Shown piece after piece: positions 50,398 to 59,755 of a DNA stretch of 64,000 nt (its first letter is position 1; each line of letters begins with the position of its first letter). The translations under genes were made by a program, and so were the position numbers. The stretch covers positions 1-64,000 of the forward strand of contig NZ_JAVHJU010000033.1 of NCBI RefSeq assembly GCF_031082405.1. The letters run 5' to 3'. This DNA is from Amycolatopsis sp. A133. GTDB taxonomy: Bacteria > Actinomycetota > Actinomycetes > Mycobacteriales > Pseudonocardiaceae. Under the pieces are notes generated by a model. It did not search any database. It was not told the origin of the DNA and saw nothing but the letters and a program-made list of their open reading frames with translations.

Positions 50398-51078
50398 TTA
50401 CGATCGAGTAACGTCCACGAGGCGGTAACCCACGCCCCGGACCGTCTCGATGGTGTGGGTGCCGAAGGGTGCGTCGATCTTGCGCCGCAAGTAGCCGATG
50501 TAGACCTCGACGACGTTCTCGTCGCCGTCGTAATGCGCGTCCCAGACGTGACCGAGGATCTCGTTCTTCGACAGCGCCGTTCCCGTCCGCCGCAGCAGGA
50601 ACTCCAGCAACCCGAACTCCCGCGCGGTGAGCTCGATCCGCTTTTGTCCTCTGTGGACGGTACGGGCGGCCGGGTCCAGCCGCAGGTCGCCCGCCTCCAG
50701 CACCGCCGGGCGGGCCGGGGCACCGCGGCGCAGCAGCGCCCGCAGCCGGGCAATGAGCACAACGAAGGAGAACGGCTTGGACAGGTAGTCGTCGGCGCCG
50801 AGGTCGAACGCGTCGGCTTCGTCGTACTCGCCGTCCTTCGCCGTCAGCATCAGCACCGGCGTCCAGTTCTCCGCCGCCCGCAGGCGTTTGAGCACCTCGT
50901 AGCCGGACAGCTCGGGCAGCATGATGTCCAGCACGATGACGTCGTACTCGTGCTCGGTCGCCCGCCACAGGCCCTCGCGACCGGTGGGCGCGATGTCGGC
51001 GGTGAAGCCCTCGGCGATCAGGCCCCGACGCAGCGTCTCCGCGAACTCGCGCTCGTCCTCCACGATCAGCAGGCGCAC
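50398..51078 (-). CDS. OmpR-family response regulator
   Basis: 226 residues. The receiver domain (1-120) has the acidic pair EDE, the phospho-aspartate in VIVLDIMLPELSG (about residue 52), the T in LMLTAKD and the K in LSKPF. The C-terminal winged helix (about 130-222) is OmpR-type (LTAREFGLLEFLLRR). GTG start at 51078 shares one base with the kinase stop (TAGTG) and has GGAGGAG upstream, so it is made with its kinase. Confidence 0.92.
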   Translation of the reverse strand: MRLLIVEDEREFAETLRRGLIAEGFTADIAPTGREGLWRATEHEYDVIVLDIMLPELSGYEVLKRLRAAENWTPVLMLTAKDGEYDEADAFDLGADDYLSKPFSFVVLIARLRALLRRGAPARPAVLEAGDLRLDPAARTVHRGQKRIELTAREFGLLEFLLRRTGTALSKNEILGHVWDAHYDGDENVVEVYIGYLRRKIDAPFGTHTIETVRGVGYRLVDVTRS

Positions 51079-52466
51079 TACTCCTCCTTCGGCAGTTCGA
51101 TCACCGGCAGCTCGATCACGAACCGCGCGCCCGGCTCGTCCGACGCGGCGTAGCGCGCCCGGCCGCCGTGGCGCGCCGCGATACCGGCCACGATCGGCAG
51201 GCCCAACCCGGTCCCGCCGTGCCCGCGCTGCCGCGACGCGTCGAGCCGGACGAACCGTTCGAAGATCCGCTCCCGGTCGGCTTCCCCGACGCCGGGGCCG
51301 TCGTCGCTCACCTCGACGACGGCGAGGTCGCCGCGCACCGCGCTGCTGACCCGGATGCGTGAGCGCGCGTGCCCCCGCGCGTTGTCGACCAGGTTGCGCA
51401 CCGCTCGCCGCAGCTGGGCTTCGCTGCCGTGCACCTTCGCCGGCCCGGCCCGGACCTCGACGTCCACCGCGCTCTCGCCGCGGACCCGCTCGGCCTCGGC
51501 GCGGACGATGTCGTCGAGGTCGACCTCGGTGCGCTGCGGCCGGTCGGTCGTGTCGTCGGTGCGGGCCAGCACGAGCAGGTCGTCGACGAGCTCGCGCAGC
51601 CGCGCGGTTTCCCGGCCGATCACCGGCACCAGGTCGCCGGTGCTCTCCGGGTGCCGTCCGGAGACGTCGAGGGCGGTGCTGATCGTCGACAGTGGTGAGC
51701 GCAGTTCGTGACTGGCGTCCGCGACGAACCGGCGTTGCGCGGCCTGCGCGGATGCGAGCCGGGACAGCATTTCGTTGAGCGTCACGGCCAGGCGGTGCAC
51801 CTCGTCGCCGCCCGGTGGCAGCGGCACGCGCGCGGCGAGGTCGCGCGTCGAGATTTCCGCGACGGTCCGGCGCATCCGCTCGACCGGCCGCAGCGCCGAG
51901 CCGACCGCGCGGTACACCGCGAGCCCGGCGATCGCCAGCAGCGGCACGGCGATCAGGCCGAGCAGCAGCGTCAGCCGCGTCGACGCCTCCGTCACCGGTT
52001 CCAGCGAGCGCGCGGAAATCACGGTGAACGGCCCGCCCGGCCCGGTCACCTCCTGCGACACGACGCGGTAGTCGTCGTTGTCACCGTTCAGCCCGAGCGG
52101 CAGGGTCTCGACGATCTCGTGCCCGACGACCGGGCGGGCCGTGGTCAGCGGCGGGTGCCCGACGATCGCCGGGTCGCTCGCGATCGGGGTGCCCCGCGCG
52201 TCCAGCACCTGCGTGACGGCTTCGGTGTCGCCGGTGCTGGCGACGTCGCTCGCACTCAGGTCGCGCGCGCCCTCCCGGACGAGCTGGATGGCGACCTGCC
52301 GCCCGGTGCTGCGGGCACTCTCGGTGACACTGCGATCGAGCGACTCCTCCAGCAGCAGCACGACGACCACACCGGCGGCGGCGATGGCCAGCGCGAGCGC
52401 GAACACCGCCACGGCGGTGGTGCGCATCCGGACGCCGGTCGCGGCGATCACCTTGCCCAGTTTCAC
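51078..52466 (-). CDS. Sensor histidine kinase
   Basis: 462 residues. Two membrane helices (about 20-42 and 160-182) enclose an extracellular sensor of about 115 residues. HAMP follows, then the phospho-acceptor in VADASHELRSPLSTI, and an HATPase_c domain with N box (NLVDNARGHA), DDGPGVGE and GHGGTGLGLPIV. GTG start at 52466 gives a short basic N terminus; the ribosome site is weak. It pairs with the downstream response regulator. The stimulus is unknown. Confidence 0.9.
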   Translation of the reverse strand: MKLGKVIAATGVRMRTTAVAVFALALAIAAAGVVVVLLLEESLDRSVTESARSTGRQVAIQLVREGARDLSASDVASTGDTEAVTQVLDARGTPIASDPAIVGHPPLTTARPVVGHEIVETLPLGLNGDNDDYRVVSQEVTGPGGPFTVISARSLEPVTEASTRLTLLLGLIAVPLLAIAGLAVYRAVGSALRPVERMRRTVAEISTRDLAARVPLPPGGDEVHRLAVTLNEMLSRLASAQAAQRRFVADASHELRSPLSTISTALDVSGRHPESTGDLVPVIGRETARLRELVDDLLVLARTDDTTDRPQRTEVDLDDIVRAEAERVRGESAVDVEVRAGPAKVHGSEAQLRRAVRNLVDNARGHARSRIRVSSAVRGDLAVVEVSDDGPGVGEADRERIFERFVRLDASRQRGHGGTGLGLPIVAGIAARHGGRARYAASDEPGARFVIELPVIELPKEE

Positions 52467-52499
52467 CAACGCAGCGTAACGACCACCGCGGGTCCCGAA

Positions 52500-52552
52500 C
52501 GCCCCAATGTGGCGTTGGTTGCGTCCAACGCACCGAACGCCACATTGGGGCG
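52500..52552. terminator. Long inverted repeat between kinase and gatD
   Basis: GCCCCAATGTGGCGTT (52501-52516) pairs perfectly with AACGCCACATTGGGGC (52536-52551), and the pairing extends by one base on each side. An inner stem CGTTGG/CCAACG competes with it. It lies after gatD and before the kinase gene (both minus strand), so it may end the murT-gatD transcript. Confidence 0.75.
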
Positions 52553-52602
52553 CTGGCCGGTGGTCAACAGCGGCGGCCGGGGAACGGGTGCGGCCCACGG
52601 GC

Positions 52603-53319
52603 TCACCGGCGGCGGCGCGGGACGGCGAGCCGCTCCCCGCGCAGGCGCTCGACCTCGGTGAGGGGCAGTGGCGACAGCGGGTGACCGATCGTCCAGGCCA
52701 GCAGCAGGTCGGCCAGCGCGGGGTTGCGGGCGAGCGCCGGGCCGTGCAGGTAGGTGCCCACGACCCGGTCGGTGACCGCGCCCTCGGTGCCGTCGCCGTT
52801 GCCGGTGCCGCGCACGACCCGTCCGAGCGGCTCGCTGCCGGCGCCGAGCTTGCTGACGCCCAGGTGGTTCTCGAACCCCGTCAGCGCTTCACCGTCCAGG
52901 AGCCGGGGCGGCGTCGCGACCAGCTCGGCGACCGCGCGCTGTTCGCCGGGTTCGGTGGTGACGTCGAGCAGGCCGAGCCCGTCGTGGTCGACGCCGTCGA
53001 GGCCGCGGAAGCGGGTGCCGAGCACCTGCAGGCCGGCGCACACGCCGAACACCACCGCGCCGGCCGCGGCCGCCCGCCGCAGACCCGGGTACCTGCGCAG
53101 GTGCGCGGCGGCCAGCACCTGTGCACCGTCCTCGCCGCCGCCGAGCAGGTACAGGTCCAAAGTAGACGGTACCGGGTCGCCGAGCCCGACCGGGACCACC
53201 TCGGCGTCGAACCCGCGCCACTGCAGCCGCTTGGCGAGCACCTGCGCGTTGCCGGTGTCGCCGTAGGTGCCCAGCACCTCCGGCAGCAGAAGTCCGATGT
53301 GGACGAGGGAGTCACCCAC
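52603..53319 (-). CDS. gatD: Lipid II isoglutaminyl synthase, glutaminase subunit
   Basis: 238 residues of the CobB/CobQ-type class-I glutamine amidotransferase family. The nucleophile cysteine is in VVFGVCAGLQVLG near residue 95, with the catalytic histidine in VVGTYLHGP near 190. It provides ammonia to MurT for conversion of D-glutamate in lipid II to D-isoglutamine. GTG 53319 overlaps the murT stop by eight bases, so the pair is coupled. Confidence 0.92.
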   Translation of the reverse strand: MGDSLVHIGLLLPEVLGTYGDTGNAQVLAKRLQWRGFDAEVVPVGLGDPVPSTLDLYLLGGGEDGAQVLAAAHLRRYPGLRRAAAAGAVVFGVCAGLQVLGTRFRGLDGVDHDGLGLLDVTTEPGEQRAVAELVATPPRLLDGEALTGFENHLGVSKLGAGSEPLGRVVRGTGNGDGTEGAVTDRVVGTYLHGPALARNPALADLLLAWTIGHPLSPLPLTEVERLRGERLAVPRRRR

Positions 53320-54541
53320 CGGGCAGCCTGCCCACCAGCTCGCGGAACGCGGTGTAGTTGGCGACCAGCTCGACGGCGCCGGGCGGCAGCGCGTCGATCG
53401 CGGTGACCGGGTCCGGCTCGGCCCAATGCGCGACTTCGGCGTAGCGGAGCCGCACGGAGAGGTCGGCGCCGCGCTGGCCGGTGACGACCACCTGGCGCCC
53501 GCGGAGCCGTTCGAAGTGGACGTCCCACAGCCAGGACAGGTCCCGGCCGTCGGCCTCCTGGGCGTTGACCGCGACGACGACCGGGGTGTCCTCGTCCAGC
53601 ACACGCAGCGTTTCCACCCAGCCGGCCGGGTTCTTCGCCAGCATCAGCCGGACGGAGTGCCGCGACCGGCGGATCGTCCGGTAGCGGCCGCCGATGTCGG
53701 TGATGGTCCGCAGCCGCGCCGCGGCGGTGTGCGGCGGCACACCCAGCCGGTGCGCCGCCGCGAGCGCCAGCGCGGCGTTCGCGCGGTTCACCTCGCCTGG
53801 CAGCCGCAGGTCGAGATCCACCTGGCGGCCGCCCGGTGTGCGTACGAGGTCGCCGTCGAGTGTCCAGCCGGGTTCCGGCCGGGTCAGCCCGCACCCGCAC
53901 TCCCAGTGCCGCTCCCGCGTTTCGACGCGGCCTTCGCAGCGCGGGCACGCCGTCGAGTCACCGGTCCAGCGGGGGCCGGCGCTCACCCACACCGCCTTCG
54001 CGGCCGCGCTCGCCGCGGACGTCACCAGCACGTCGTCGCAGTTCGCGACGACGACCGTGCCGGTCAGCCCGGCGATCGCCGCACGCAGTTCCCGTTCCAC
54101 GGCACGGACTTCGCCGACCCGGTCCAGCTGGTCGCGGCTCAGGTTGAGCAGCACCAGCACCGCGGGCCGGACCTGGTCCGCCACCCACGGCACGTAGGTC
54201 TCGTCCACCTCGAGGACCGCGTAGGGCGCGCCGGGGCGGGCGGTCAGCGCGGCGAGGACGCCGTCGGGCATGTTCGCGCCGTCGCTGTTGGCGGCGACCT
54301 CGGCCAGCGTTTCCAGCGCGCGGGTGAGCATCAGCGACGTCGTGGTCTTGCCGTTGGTGCCGGTGACGAGCACGACCGTGCGTTCCCGGCCGAGGCGGCG
54401 CAGGGCGAGCGGATCGAGGGCCAGCGTGACCCGGCCGCCGATCATGCCGCCGCGGCCGAGCCCCGAGCTGCGGGACAGCCAGGCGGTCAGCCGCCCGGCG
54501 GCCACGGACGCGCGGGTGCGGAGGGGGCTTCGGACGGACAC
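53312..54541 (-). CDS. murT: Lipid II isoglutaminyl synthase, MurT subunit
   Basis: 409 residues of the Mur-ligase family with the C-terminal DUF1727 domain. The P-loop VTGTNGKTTTSLM lies near residue 60. A four-cysteine zinc ribbon (CPRC ... CGC) sits in the middle domain, typical of MurT. DUF1727 begins near residue 305 (LAKNPAGWVETLR). It activates the D-glutamate of lipid II with ATP for amidation by GatD. It is needed for efficient cross-linking in many Gram-positives. Start ATG 54541. Confidence 0.93.
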   Translation of the reverse strand: MSVRSPLRTRASVAAGRLTAWLSRSSGLGRGGMIGGRVTLALDPLALRRLGRERTVVLVTGTNGKTTTSLMLTRALETLAEVAANSDGANMPDGVLAALTARPGAPYAVLEVDETYVPWVADQVRPAVLVLLNLSRDQLDRVGEVRAVERELRAAIAGLTGTVVVANCDDVLVTSAASAAAKAVWVSAGPRWTGDSTACPRCEGRVETRERHWECGCGLTRPEPGWTLDGDLVRTPGGRQVDLDLRLPGEVNRANAALALAAAHRLGVPPHTAAARLRTITDIGGRYRTIRRSRHSVRLMLAKNPAGWVETLRVLDEDTPVVVAVNAQEADGRDLSWLWDVHFERLRGRQVVVTGQRGADLSVRLRYAEVAHWAEPDPVTAIDALPPGAVELVANYTAFRELVGRLPGG

Positions 54542-54597
54542 CGGCTGGATGCTGCCCGCCGGGCGCTGTGATTTTCCTGAGTCCGTGGCGCGGGTCT

Positions 54598-55496
54598 CTA
54601 CAGCGTGACGACGACCTTGCCGTGGACGTGCCGCGCGGCCTGCAGGGCGACGGCGTCACGGATCCGTTCGACCGGGAAGACGGCGGCGACCGGCACGGTG
54701 AGCCGGCCGTCGACGATCGCGTCGGCGATCCGCGTCAAGGCGCCGGGTTCGGCGTCGGCGCCCCCGGTGGCGCGCACGCCGCCCGGCGGGTTGGGGCCCG
54801 CGGCGATCGTGGCGATCCGTCCGGGCGGGACGCCGAGATCCAGCGCGGCCTCGGCCGTCTCCGTCCCGAAGAGGTCGACGGCCGCGGTGACGCCCAGGTC
54901 CCGGACGCGGTCCGCCAGACCGGGCCCGTAGGCGACGGGCTCGGCGCCGAGCTTGCGCAGGAACGGGAAGGTGCCTTCCGAGGCGGTGCCGATCACGGTC
55001 GCGCCGGCGAGCCTCGCGAGCTGGACGGCGAAGATGCCGACGCCGCCGGCGGCCCCGCCGACCAGGACGGTGTCCCCGGCCCGCAGGCCGACGGCGGCCA
55101 GCGCGGCGGCCGCGGAGGAGCCGGCGACCGGGAGCGTGCTCGCCACTTCGTCGCTGATGCCGTCCGGCGTGGGGAAGAGCGCGTCGGACGCCTTGACGAT
55201 GACGAAGTCGGCGACGGCCCGACCGAGCGCGCCGCCGTGGACGCGGTCGCCCACGGCGGCCCGCGGCCCGCTTCGTCGACGACACCGGCGAAGTCGTACC
55301 CGAAGCCGGACGGCAGGGTGATGCCGAACCGCGCGGCGGCCTCGGGCCGCGAGGCGAGGCCCCAGTCCATCGGGTTCAGCCCGGCGGCGGTGACGCGGAC
55401 CCGCACCTCCCCGGGGCCGGCGTGCGGCTCCGGGACTTCGCGCAGCTCCAGCACCTCGGGACCGCCGAACCGCTCGTAGACGACGGCTCTGCTCAT
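54598..55496 (-). pseudogene. Quinone-oxidoreductase-like (MDR) gene, frameshifted
   Basis: The N-terminal GroES-like part (ATG 55496, MSRAVVYERFGGPEVLEL to FAGVVDEAGR) and the C-terminal Rossmann part (AVGDRVHGGALGRAVADF to HVHGKVVVTL, with VGGAAGGVGIFAVQLAR) are in different frames. The switch lies near 55250-55262, where about one base and a few codons of the usual DAVGxGV linker are missing. An intact protein would be a NADPH:quinone reductase of about 300 residues. It diverges from a TetR gene with a strong operator between. It may be a sequence error or a recent loss. Confidence 0.75.
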
Positions 55497-55515
55497 GGAA
55501 ACCTCCAGTGATGAG

Positions 55516-55555
55516 ACTTGGTCCCGTCACCGTACACCGGTTGACGGGACCAAGT
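55516..55555. promoter_or_regulatory. 40-bp TetR operator
   Basis: ACTTGGTCCCGTCA (55516-55529) and TGACGGGACCAAGT (55542-55555) are perfect 14-bp arms around a 12-base centre. It lies between the divergent oxidoreductase and TetR genes. Confidence 0.85.
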
Positions 55556-55572
55556 GCCGTAAAGTTGCGGTC

Positions 55573-56136
55573 ATGGCTCGCTGGGAACCGAACGCACCGG
55601 AGCGGCTGAGCAAGGCCGCCCTCGAACTGTTCGCCGAGCGGGGGTACGAGAACACGACGGTGATCGACATCGCGGCGCGCGCGGGGCTGACGAAGAGCAC
55701 GTTCTTCCGCCACTTCCAGGACAAGCGCGAAGTGCTCTTCGGCGGCAGCACGTTGGCCGGACTGCTCGCCGAGGCGATCGCTTCCGCACCGGCCGCGGCC
55801 GGCCCGGTCGAAGCGGTGATCTGCGCGATGGACGCGGCCGGGCGGGAAGCCTTTACGCCTGAGCGGCGGGAGTTCAGCGCGCAGCGGCGGTCGGTGATCG
55901 CCGCGCATCCGGAGCTGCAGGAACGTGAGGCCTTGAAGGGGCTGACGATCACGGCGGCGATGACTGAGGCACTGCGGCGGCGGGGGGTTCCCGATCTGAC
56001 CGCTTGCGTTGTCGCCGAGCTGGGCGGGCTTGCGATGAAGATCGGTTATGAGCGGTGGGTTGAAGCGGAGGCCGGGGACTTCGGCGAGGCCGCGCGGCGG
56101 GCTCTCGATGAGGTTCAGGCGGCCATCGCACGCTGA
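55573..56136 (+). CDS. TetR-family regulator
   Basis: 187 residues with an HTH at about 25-60 (TTVIDIAARAGLTKSTFFRHFQDKREVLF). It is likely to repress the divergent quinone-oxidoreductase gene and itself through the 40-bp palindrome. ATG 55573 directly follows the operator. The ligand is unknown, often a quinone or electrophile in such pairs. Confidence 0.85.
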   Translation: MARWEPNAPERLSKAALELFAERGYENTTVIDIAARAGLTKSTFFRHFQDKREVLFGGSTLAGLLAEAIASAPAAAGPVEAVICAMDAAGREAFTPERREFSAQRRSVIAAHPELQEREALKGLTITAAMTEALRRRGVPDLTACVVAELGGLAMKIGYERWVEAEAGDFGEAARRALDEVQAAIAR

Positions 56137-56693
56137 GTGATCCGCGCGGGTGGATCCGCTTGCCGCACGCCTGCGCGGCGGGCGCAGGGAGTCGCCGGGT
56201 TCGAGCGGCAATCACCTTTCCCGCCGCACTTGGGCGGCGCGCGCGTAAGTCGCCGAACCCCGAGCGGCAACCACCCCTCCCGCAGCACTTGGGCGGCGCG
56301 CGTAAGTCGCCGGACCCCGTGCGGCAACCACCCATCCCGCGGGGGCGCCCCCCGGGTCCAGCGTATCGGCGCGGCCCGACAACAACGACGGAAAGAACGC
56401 CGTCCGAAGCCCGATTGTCCACATTGCGCCCCACCTGTTGACAACCGCTCATCCATTCACGGACATGAACAACTCCCCCCGTCGAACCCGTCGAACGGGC
56501 CCGCTCAGCCCTCCGCAACCGCCATAGGTAGGAAACTTAACCATCGGATGTTGAACCAATTAGCTTTCACAACTACTCGCATTGTTCCGAGTCTTTCCAA
56601 GATCTACCGCAGATTCATCGGAGGTGTTACCGTCCAACCCCGGCCAGCGGAAAGGCGTTCCGCTGAGCGGGAAAACGTCCAACGGAGGGCAAC
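56137..56693. other. Long intergenic region before the IclR gene
   Basis: 557 bases with no supported gene. 56165-56341 holds three degenerate tandem repeats (listed apart). 56480-56690 is AT-richer and should contain the promoter of the IclR gene. GGAGGG lies 8 bases before its GTG. Confidence 0.5.
56165..56341. repeat. Three tandem repeats of about 59 bp
   Basis: Units begin at about 56165, 56226 and 56285. Each has the order GCAC...GGCGG...GTCGCCG...CGGCAA.CACC..TCCCGC. Units 2 and 3 share the start GCACTTGGGCGGCGCGCG and are very alike; unit 1 is more diverged. Not in a coding frame I can support. Confidence 0.8.
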
Positions 56694-57476
56694 GTGGGAC
56701 CGGAGCGCGGGCTGGAACAGAGCGGAACTCTCGAGCGCGGGCTCGCCGTGCTGGAGCACGTGGGGCGGCACCAGGAGATTTCCACCAATGCGATCGCGCG
56801 GCAACTGGGGCTTTCCCGCAGTGCCGCCTACCGCATCGTCGGCACCCTGAAGAACCTCGAGTACCTCGAAGCCGACCAGGTCACCGGGCGGGTGCGGCTC
56901 GGCACGCGGCTCGTCGAACTGGGGGCCCGGGCGATGGCCGCGACCGATCTGCACCGGTGTGCTCCGCGGTACCTCGCGTCGCTCGCGGAACGGTCCGGGG
57001 AGACCACCTACCTCGCCGTTCCCGACAACGACACCATGGTCTACGTCGCCACCGAACGCAGTGCCAGCGCCGTCACCCTCGCGTGCCGGCTCGGGACCCG
57101 GCGGCCGCAGCACGCGACGTCGCTCGGGAAGGCCTGGCTCGCCGCGCTGCCGGAGGCCGACCGGTTCGAACGCGTCCGGCGGATGAAGCTGGATCCCCTG
57201 ACCCTCAAGACCATCAGCGATCCGCACCGGCTGCTCGACGAGCTCGCGAAGACCAGCCGCCGGGGCTGGGCGATCGACGAGGTCGAAAACGAGCCGGACG
57301 TCGGCTGCGTCGCCGCCGCCGTGCGGGACCACTCGGGACGGCCGATCGCCGCCATCAGCATTGCCGGGCCCGCGCCGCGCGTGCTGCGCCGGCTCGACGA
57401 ACTCGGGGCCTCCGTGGCCGGGACCGCCGCCGCCCTGTCACTGCGGCTCGGCTACGTCCGGGGCCGGCCGGCCTGA
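56694..57476 (+). CDS. IclR-family regulator
   Basis: 260 residues. N-terminal winged helix (about 10-70; ISTNAIARQLGLSRSAAYRIVGTL) and C-terminal IclR effector domain (about 85-255; TYLAVPDNDTMVYVATE, RPQHATSLGKAWLAALP). It would sense an organic acid. GTG start with GGAGGG upstream. The lactate permease follows after 28 bases, so it is the likely target. Confidence 0.88.
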   Translation: MGPERGLEQSGTLERGLAVLEHVGRHQEISTNAIARQLGLSRSAAYRIVGTLKNLEYLEADQVTGRVRLGTRLVELGARAMAATDLHRCAPRYLASLAERSGETTYLAVPDNDTMVYVATERSASAVTLACRLGTRRPQHATSLGKAWLAALPEADRFERVRRMKLDPLTLKTISDPHRLLDELAKTSRRGWAIDEVENEPDVGCVAAAVRDHSGRPIAAISIAGPAPRVLRRLDELGASVAGTAAALSLRLGYVRGRPA

Positions 57477-57504
57477 TCACCCGAACCCGGCGAAGGAGCC
57501 GACC

Positions 57505-59193
57505 GTGACCTGGATCCAGGACTACCAGCCGGCGGGCGCGCTGTGGGTTTCCGCGCTGCTCGCCGCGCTCCCGATCATCGTGCTGCTGGTTTCGCTCGGG
57601 GTGATCCGCTTCTCCGCGCACCTTTCCGCGGCGCTGGCGCTGGTCACCGCGCTCGGCGTCGCCCTGCTGCTGTACCGGATGCCGGTCGCGCTCGCGTTCG
57701 ACTCCGCGGCCATGGGTGTCGTGTTCGGCGGGTGGTCGGTCGCCTGGATCGCCTTCCACGCCGTGTACTTCCACAACGTCACGGTCGCCACCGGGCGGTT
57801 CGACGCGATCAAGCGGGTCCTCGCCGGGTTCAGCGAGGACCGGCGGCTGCAGGCGCTGCTCATCGCGTTCAGCTTCGGCGCCCTGCTCGAAGGCGTCGCC
57901 GGCGGCGGGTCGCCGATCGCGATCACCGCGGCGATGATGGCCGCGCTCGGGTTCCCGCCGGTGAAGGCCGTCGTGCTGGCGCTGCTGGCGAACACCGCGC
58001 CGGTGGCGTTCGGCGGGCTCGGCAACCCGCTGATCGTGCTCGGCAGGCTGACCGCGCCGATCATGCACCTCAAGCAGGACCAGGCCACCGAGCTGTTTTC
58101 GGCGGCGGTCGGCCGTCAGGTGCCGGTGCTGGCGCTGATCATCCCGGCGTTCCTGGTCGTGGTCCTGGCCGGCTGGAAGCGCATGCTCGAGGTGTGGCCG
58201 GCGGTGCTGACCGCCGGACTCGCGTTCGCGGCCATGCAGTTCGTCGCGTCCAACTACATCAGCGCCAGCCTCGTCGACGTCCTCGCGGCGCTCACCGCCA
58301 TGGCCGCGCTGTGGATCCTGACCCGGTTCTGGCAACCCGCGACGGTGTGGCGCTTCGAAGGCGAGGAAGCCGTTCCGGCCAGGAGCCTCGGCGCCGCCCA
58401 GGCCGAGCGCGGCGCGCTGTACGCGTGGATGCCCTACATCGTCCTGATCCTGGCGATCTTCCTGTCGCGGATCGGCACGATCTTCAAGAACCTGCCGGTG
58501 TGGCTGGACCTGACCAAGCTGCTGCACAAGGCCGACTGGATCTTCGCGTGGCCGGGGCTGCACAACCACGTCGTGCAGCACCCGCCGATCACGGCGAAGA
58601 ACGCACCGTACGCGGCGACGCTGACCGTCGACTTCCTGTTCTCACCGGGCACGGTCGCGCTGATCGCCGCGGTGATCGCCGGGTTCGCGATGGGCGCGCG
58701 GCCGAAGCTGCTGCTGACGACGTACCGGAAGACGCTGCACCAGATGCGGTGGGCGCTCGCGACGATCTTCACGATCCTGGCGATCGCGTTCGTCATGAAC
58801 TACTCGGGCGCGACGCAGACGCTGGGCCTGGCCCTGGCGACGACCGGCGTGGCCTTCCCGCTGTTCTCGGCGTACATCGGCTGGCTGGGCGTGTTCCTGA
58901 CCGGATCGGACGCGTCGACGAACAGCCTGTTCGGCCCGATGCAGGTGATCTCGGCCCAGCAGCTGAACCTGAACCCGATCCTGGCGGGCGCGACGAACAC
59001 GTCCGGCGGCGTGATGGGCAAGATGATCTCGCCGCAGAACCTGTCGATCGGCGCGACGGCGATCGGCCAGAGCGGCAAGGAGGGCTCGCTGCTGCGCCAG
59101 ACGTTCCTGTGGTCGCTGCTGCTGACCGCGGTGGTCGGCGTGATTTCGCTCCTCCAGGCGACGATCCTGACGGCGATGATCCCGTCGCCCTAG
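57505..59193 (+). CDS. lldP: L-lactate permease family transporter
   Basis: A 562-residue inner-membrane proton symporter of the LctP family, about 13 helices. Family marks: FSFGALLEGVAGGGSPIAIT, LANTAPVAFGGLGNP, LTGSDASTNSLFGPMQ and the C-terminal NTSGGVMGKMISPQN. Substrate is L-lactate, D-lactate or glycolate. GTG 57505 with AAGGAG upstream. It forms a unit with the IclR gene. No lactate dehydrogenase gene is nearby. Confidence 0.92.
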   Translation: MTWIQDYQPAGALWVSALLAALPIIVLLVSLGVIRFSAHLSAALALVTALGVALLLYRMPVALAFDSAAMGVVFGGWSVAWIAFHAVYFHNVTVATGRFDAIKRVLAGFSEDRRLQALLIAFSFGALLEGVAGGGSPIAITAAMMAALGFPPVKAVVLALLANTAPVAFGGLGNPLIVLGRLTAPIMHLKQDQATELFSAAVGRQVPVLALIIPAFLVVVLAGWKRMLEVWPAVLTAGLAFAAMQFVASNYISASLVDVLAALTAMAALWILTRFWQPATVWRFEGEEAVPARSLGAAQAERGALYAWMPYIVLILAIFLSRIGTIFKNLPVWLDLTKLLHKADWIFAWPGLHNHVVQHPPITAKNAPYAATLTVDFLFSPGTVALIAAVIAGFAMGARPKLLLTTYRKTLHQMRWALATIFTILAIAFVMNYSGATQTLGLALATTGVAFPLFSAYIGWLGVFLTGSDASTNSLFGPMQVISAQQLNLNPILAGATNTSGGVMGKMISPQNLSIGATAIGQSGKEGSLLRQTFLWSLLLTAVVGVISLLQATILTAMIPSP

Positions 59194-59203
59194 GCTGGCC
59201 GGC

Positions 59204-59755
59204 ATGAGTGAGTCACTGGCGTCCTTCGGCTACGAGCTGGGCCTGCTCAAACGCGTCCGGCGGTCGGGGTGGTGGCACGCGGGGGTCCGCGACCCGGAAT
59301 CGGTCGGCGAGCACAGCCTGCGCGCGGCCCAGCTGGCGGCGCTGATCGCGGCGGAGGAGGGCGCGGCACCGGAGCGGGCGGCGTTCCTCGCGCTGTGGCA
59401 CGACACGCAGGAGACGCGCACGGGCGACCTGCCGCTGACGGCCGGGGACTACCTGCGCAAGCCGGAGCCACGGGAGATCACCGCCGACCAGACGGCGGCC
59501 CTTCCGGAGCGCTCCCGCGACCTGGTCCGGACGGCGGTGGACGAGTACGAGACGCGGGAATCGGCGGAAGCGTTGTGCGCGAAGGACGCGGACAAGCTGG
59601 AGATGCTGCTGCAGGCGCTGGAATACCGGGACGTCGGCGTGCGGCCGGTCGACGAGTGGATCGAATCGGCTCGGAAGGGGCTCAAGACGGAGACGGCGCG
59701 GAAGATCGCCGAAGCGGCGTTGACGCTGTCGCCGCTCTCCTGGCGGGGCCGCTAG
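59204..59755 (+). CDS. HD-domain hydrolase (YfbR-like)
   Basis: 183 residues. SVGEHSLRAAQLA gives the first metal histidine, ALWHDTQET the HD pair, and CAKDADKLEMLLQAL the distal aspartate. This is the YfbR/5'-nucleotidase type that hydrolyses nucleoside monophosphates. It starts 11 bases after the permease, perhaps by chance. Its stop shares CTAG (59752-59755) with the stop of the convergent sigma-factor gene. Confidence 0.85.
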   Translation: MSESLASFGYELGLLKRVRRSGWWHAGVRDPESVGEHSLRAAQLAALIAAEEGAAPERAAFLALWHDTQETRTGDLPLTAGDYLRKPEPREITADQTAALPERSRDLVRTAVDEYETRESAEALCAKDADKLEMLLQALEYRDVGVRPVDEWIESARKGLKTETARKIAEAALTLSPLSWRGR

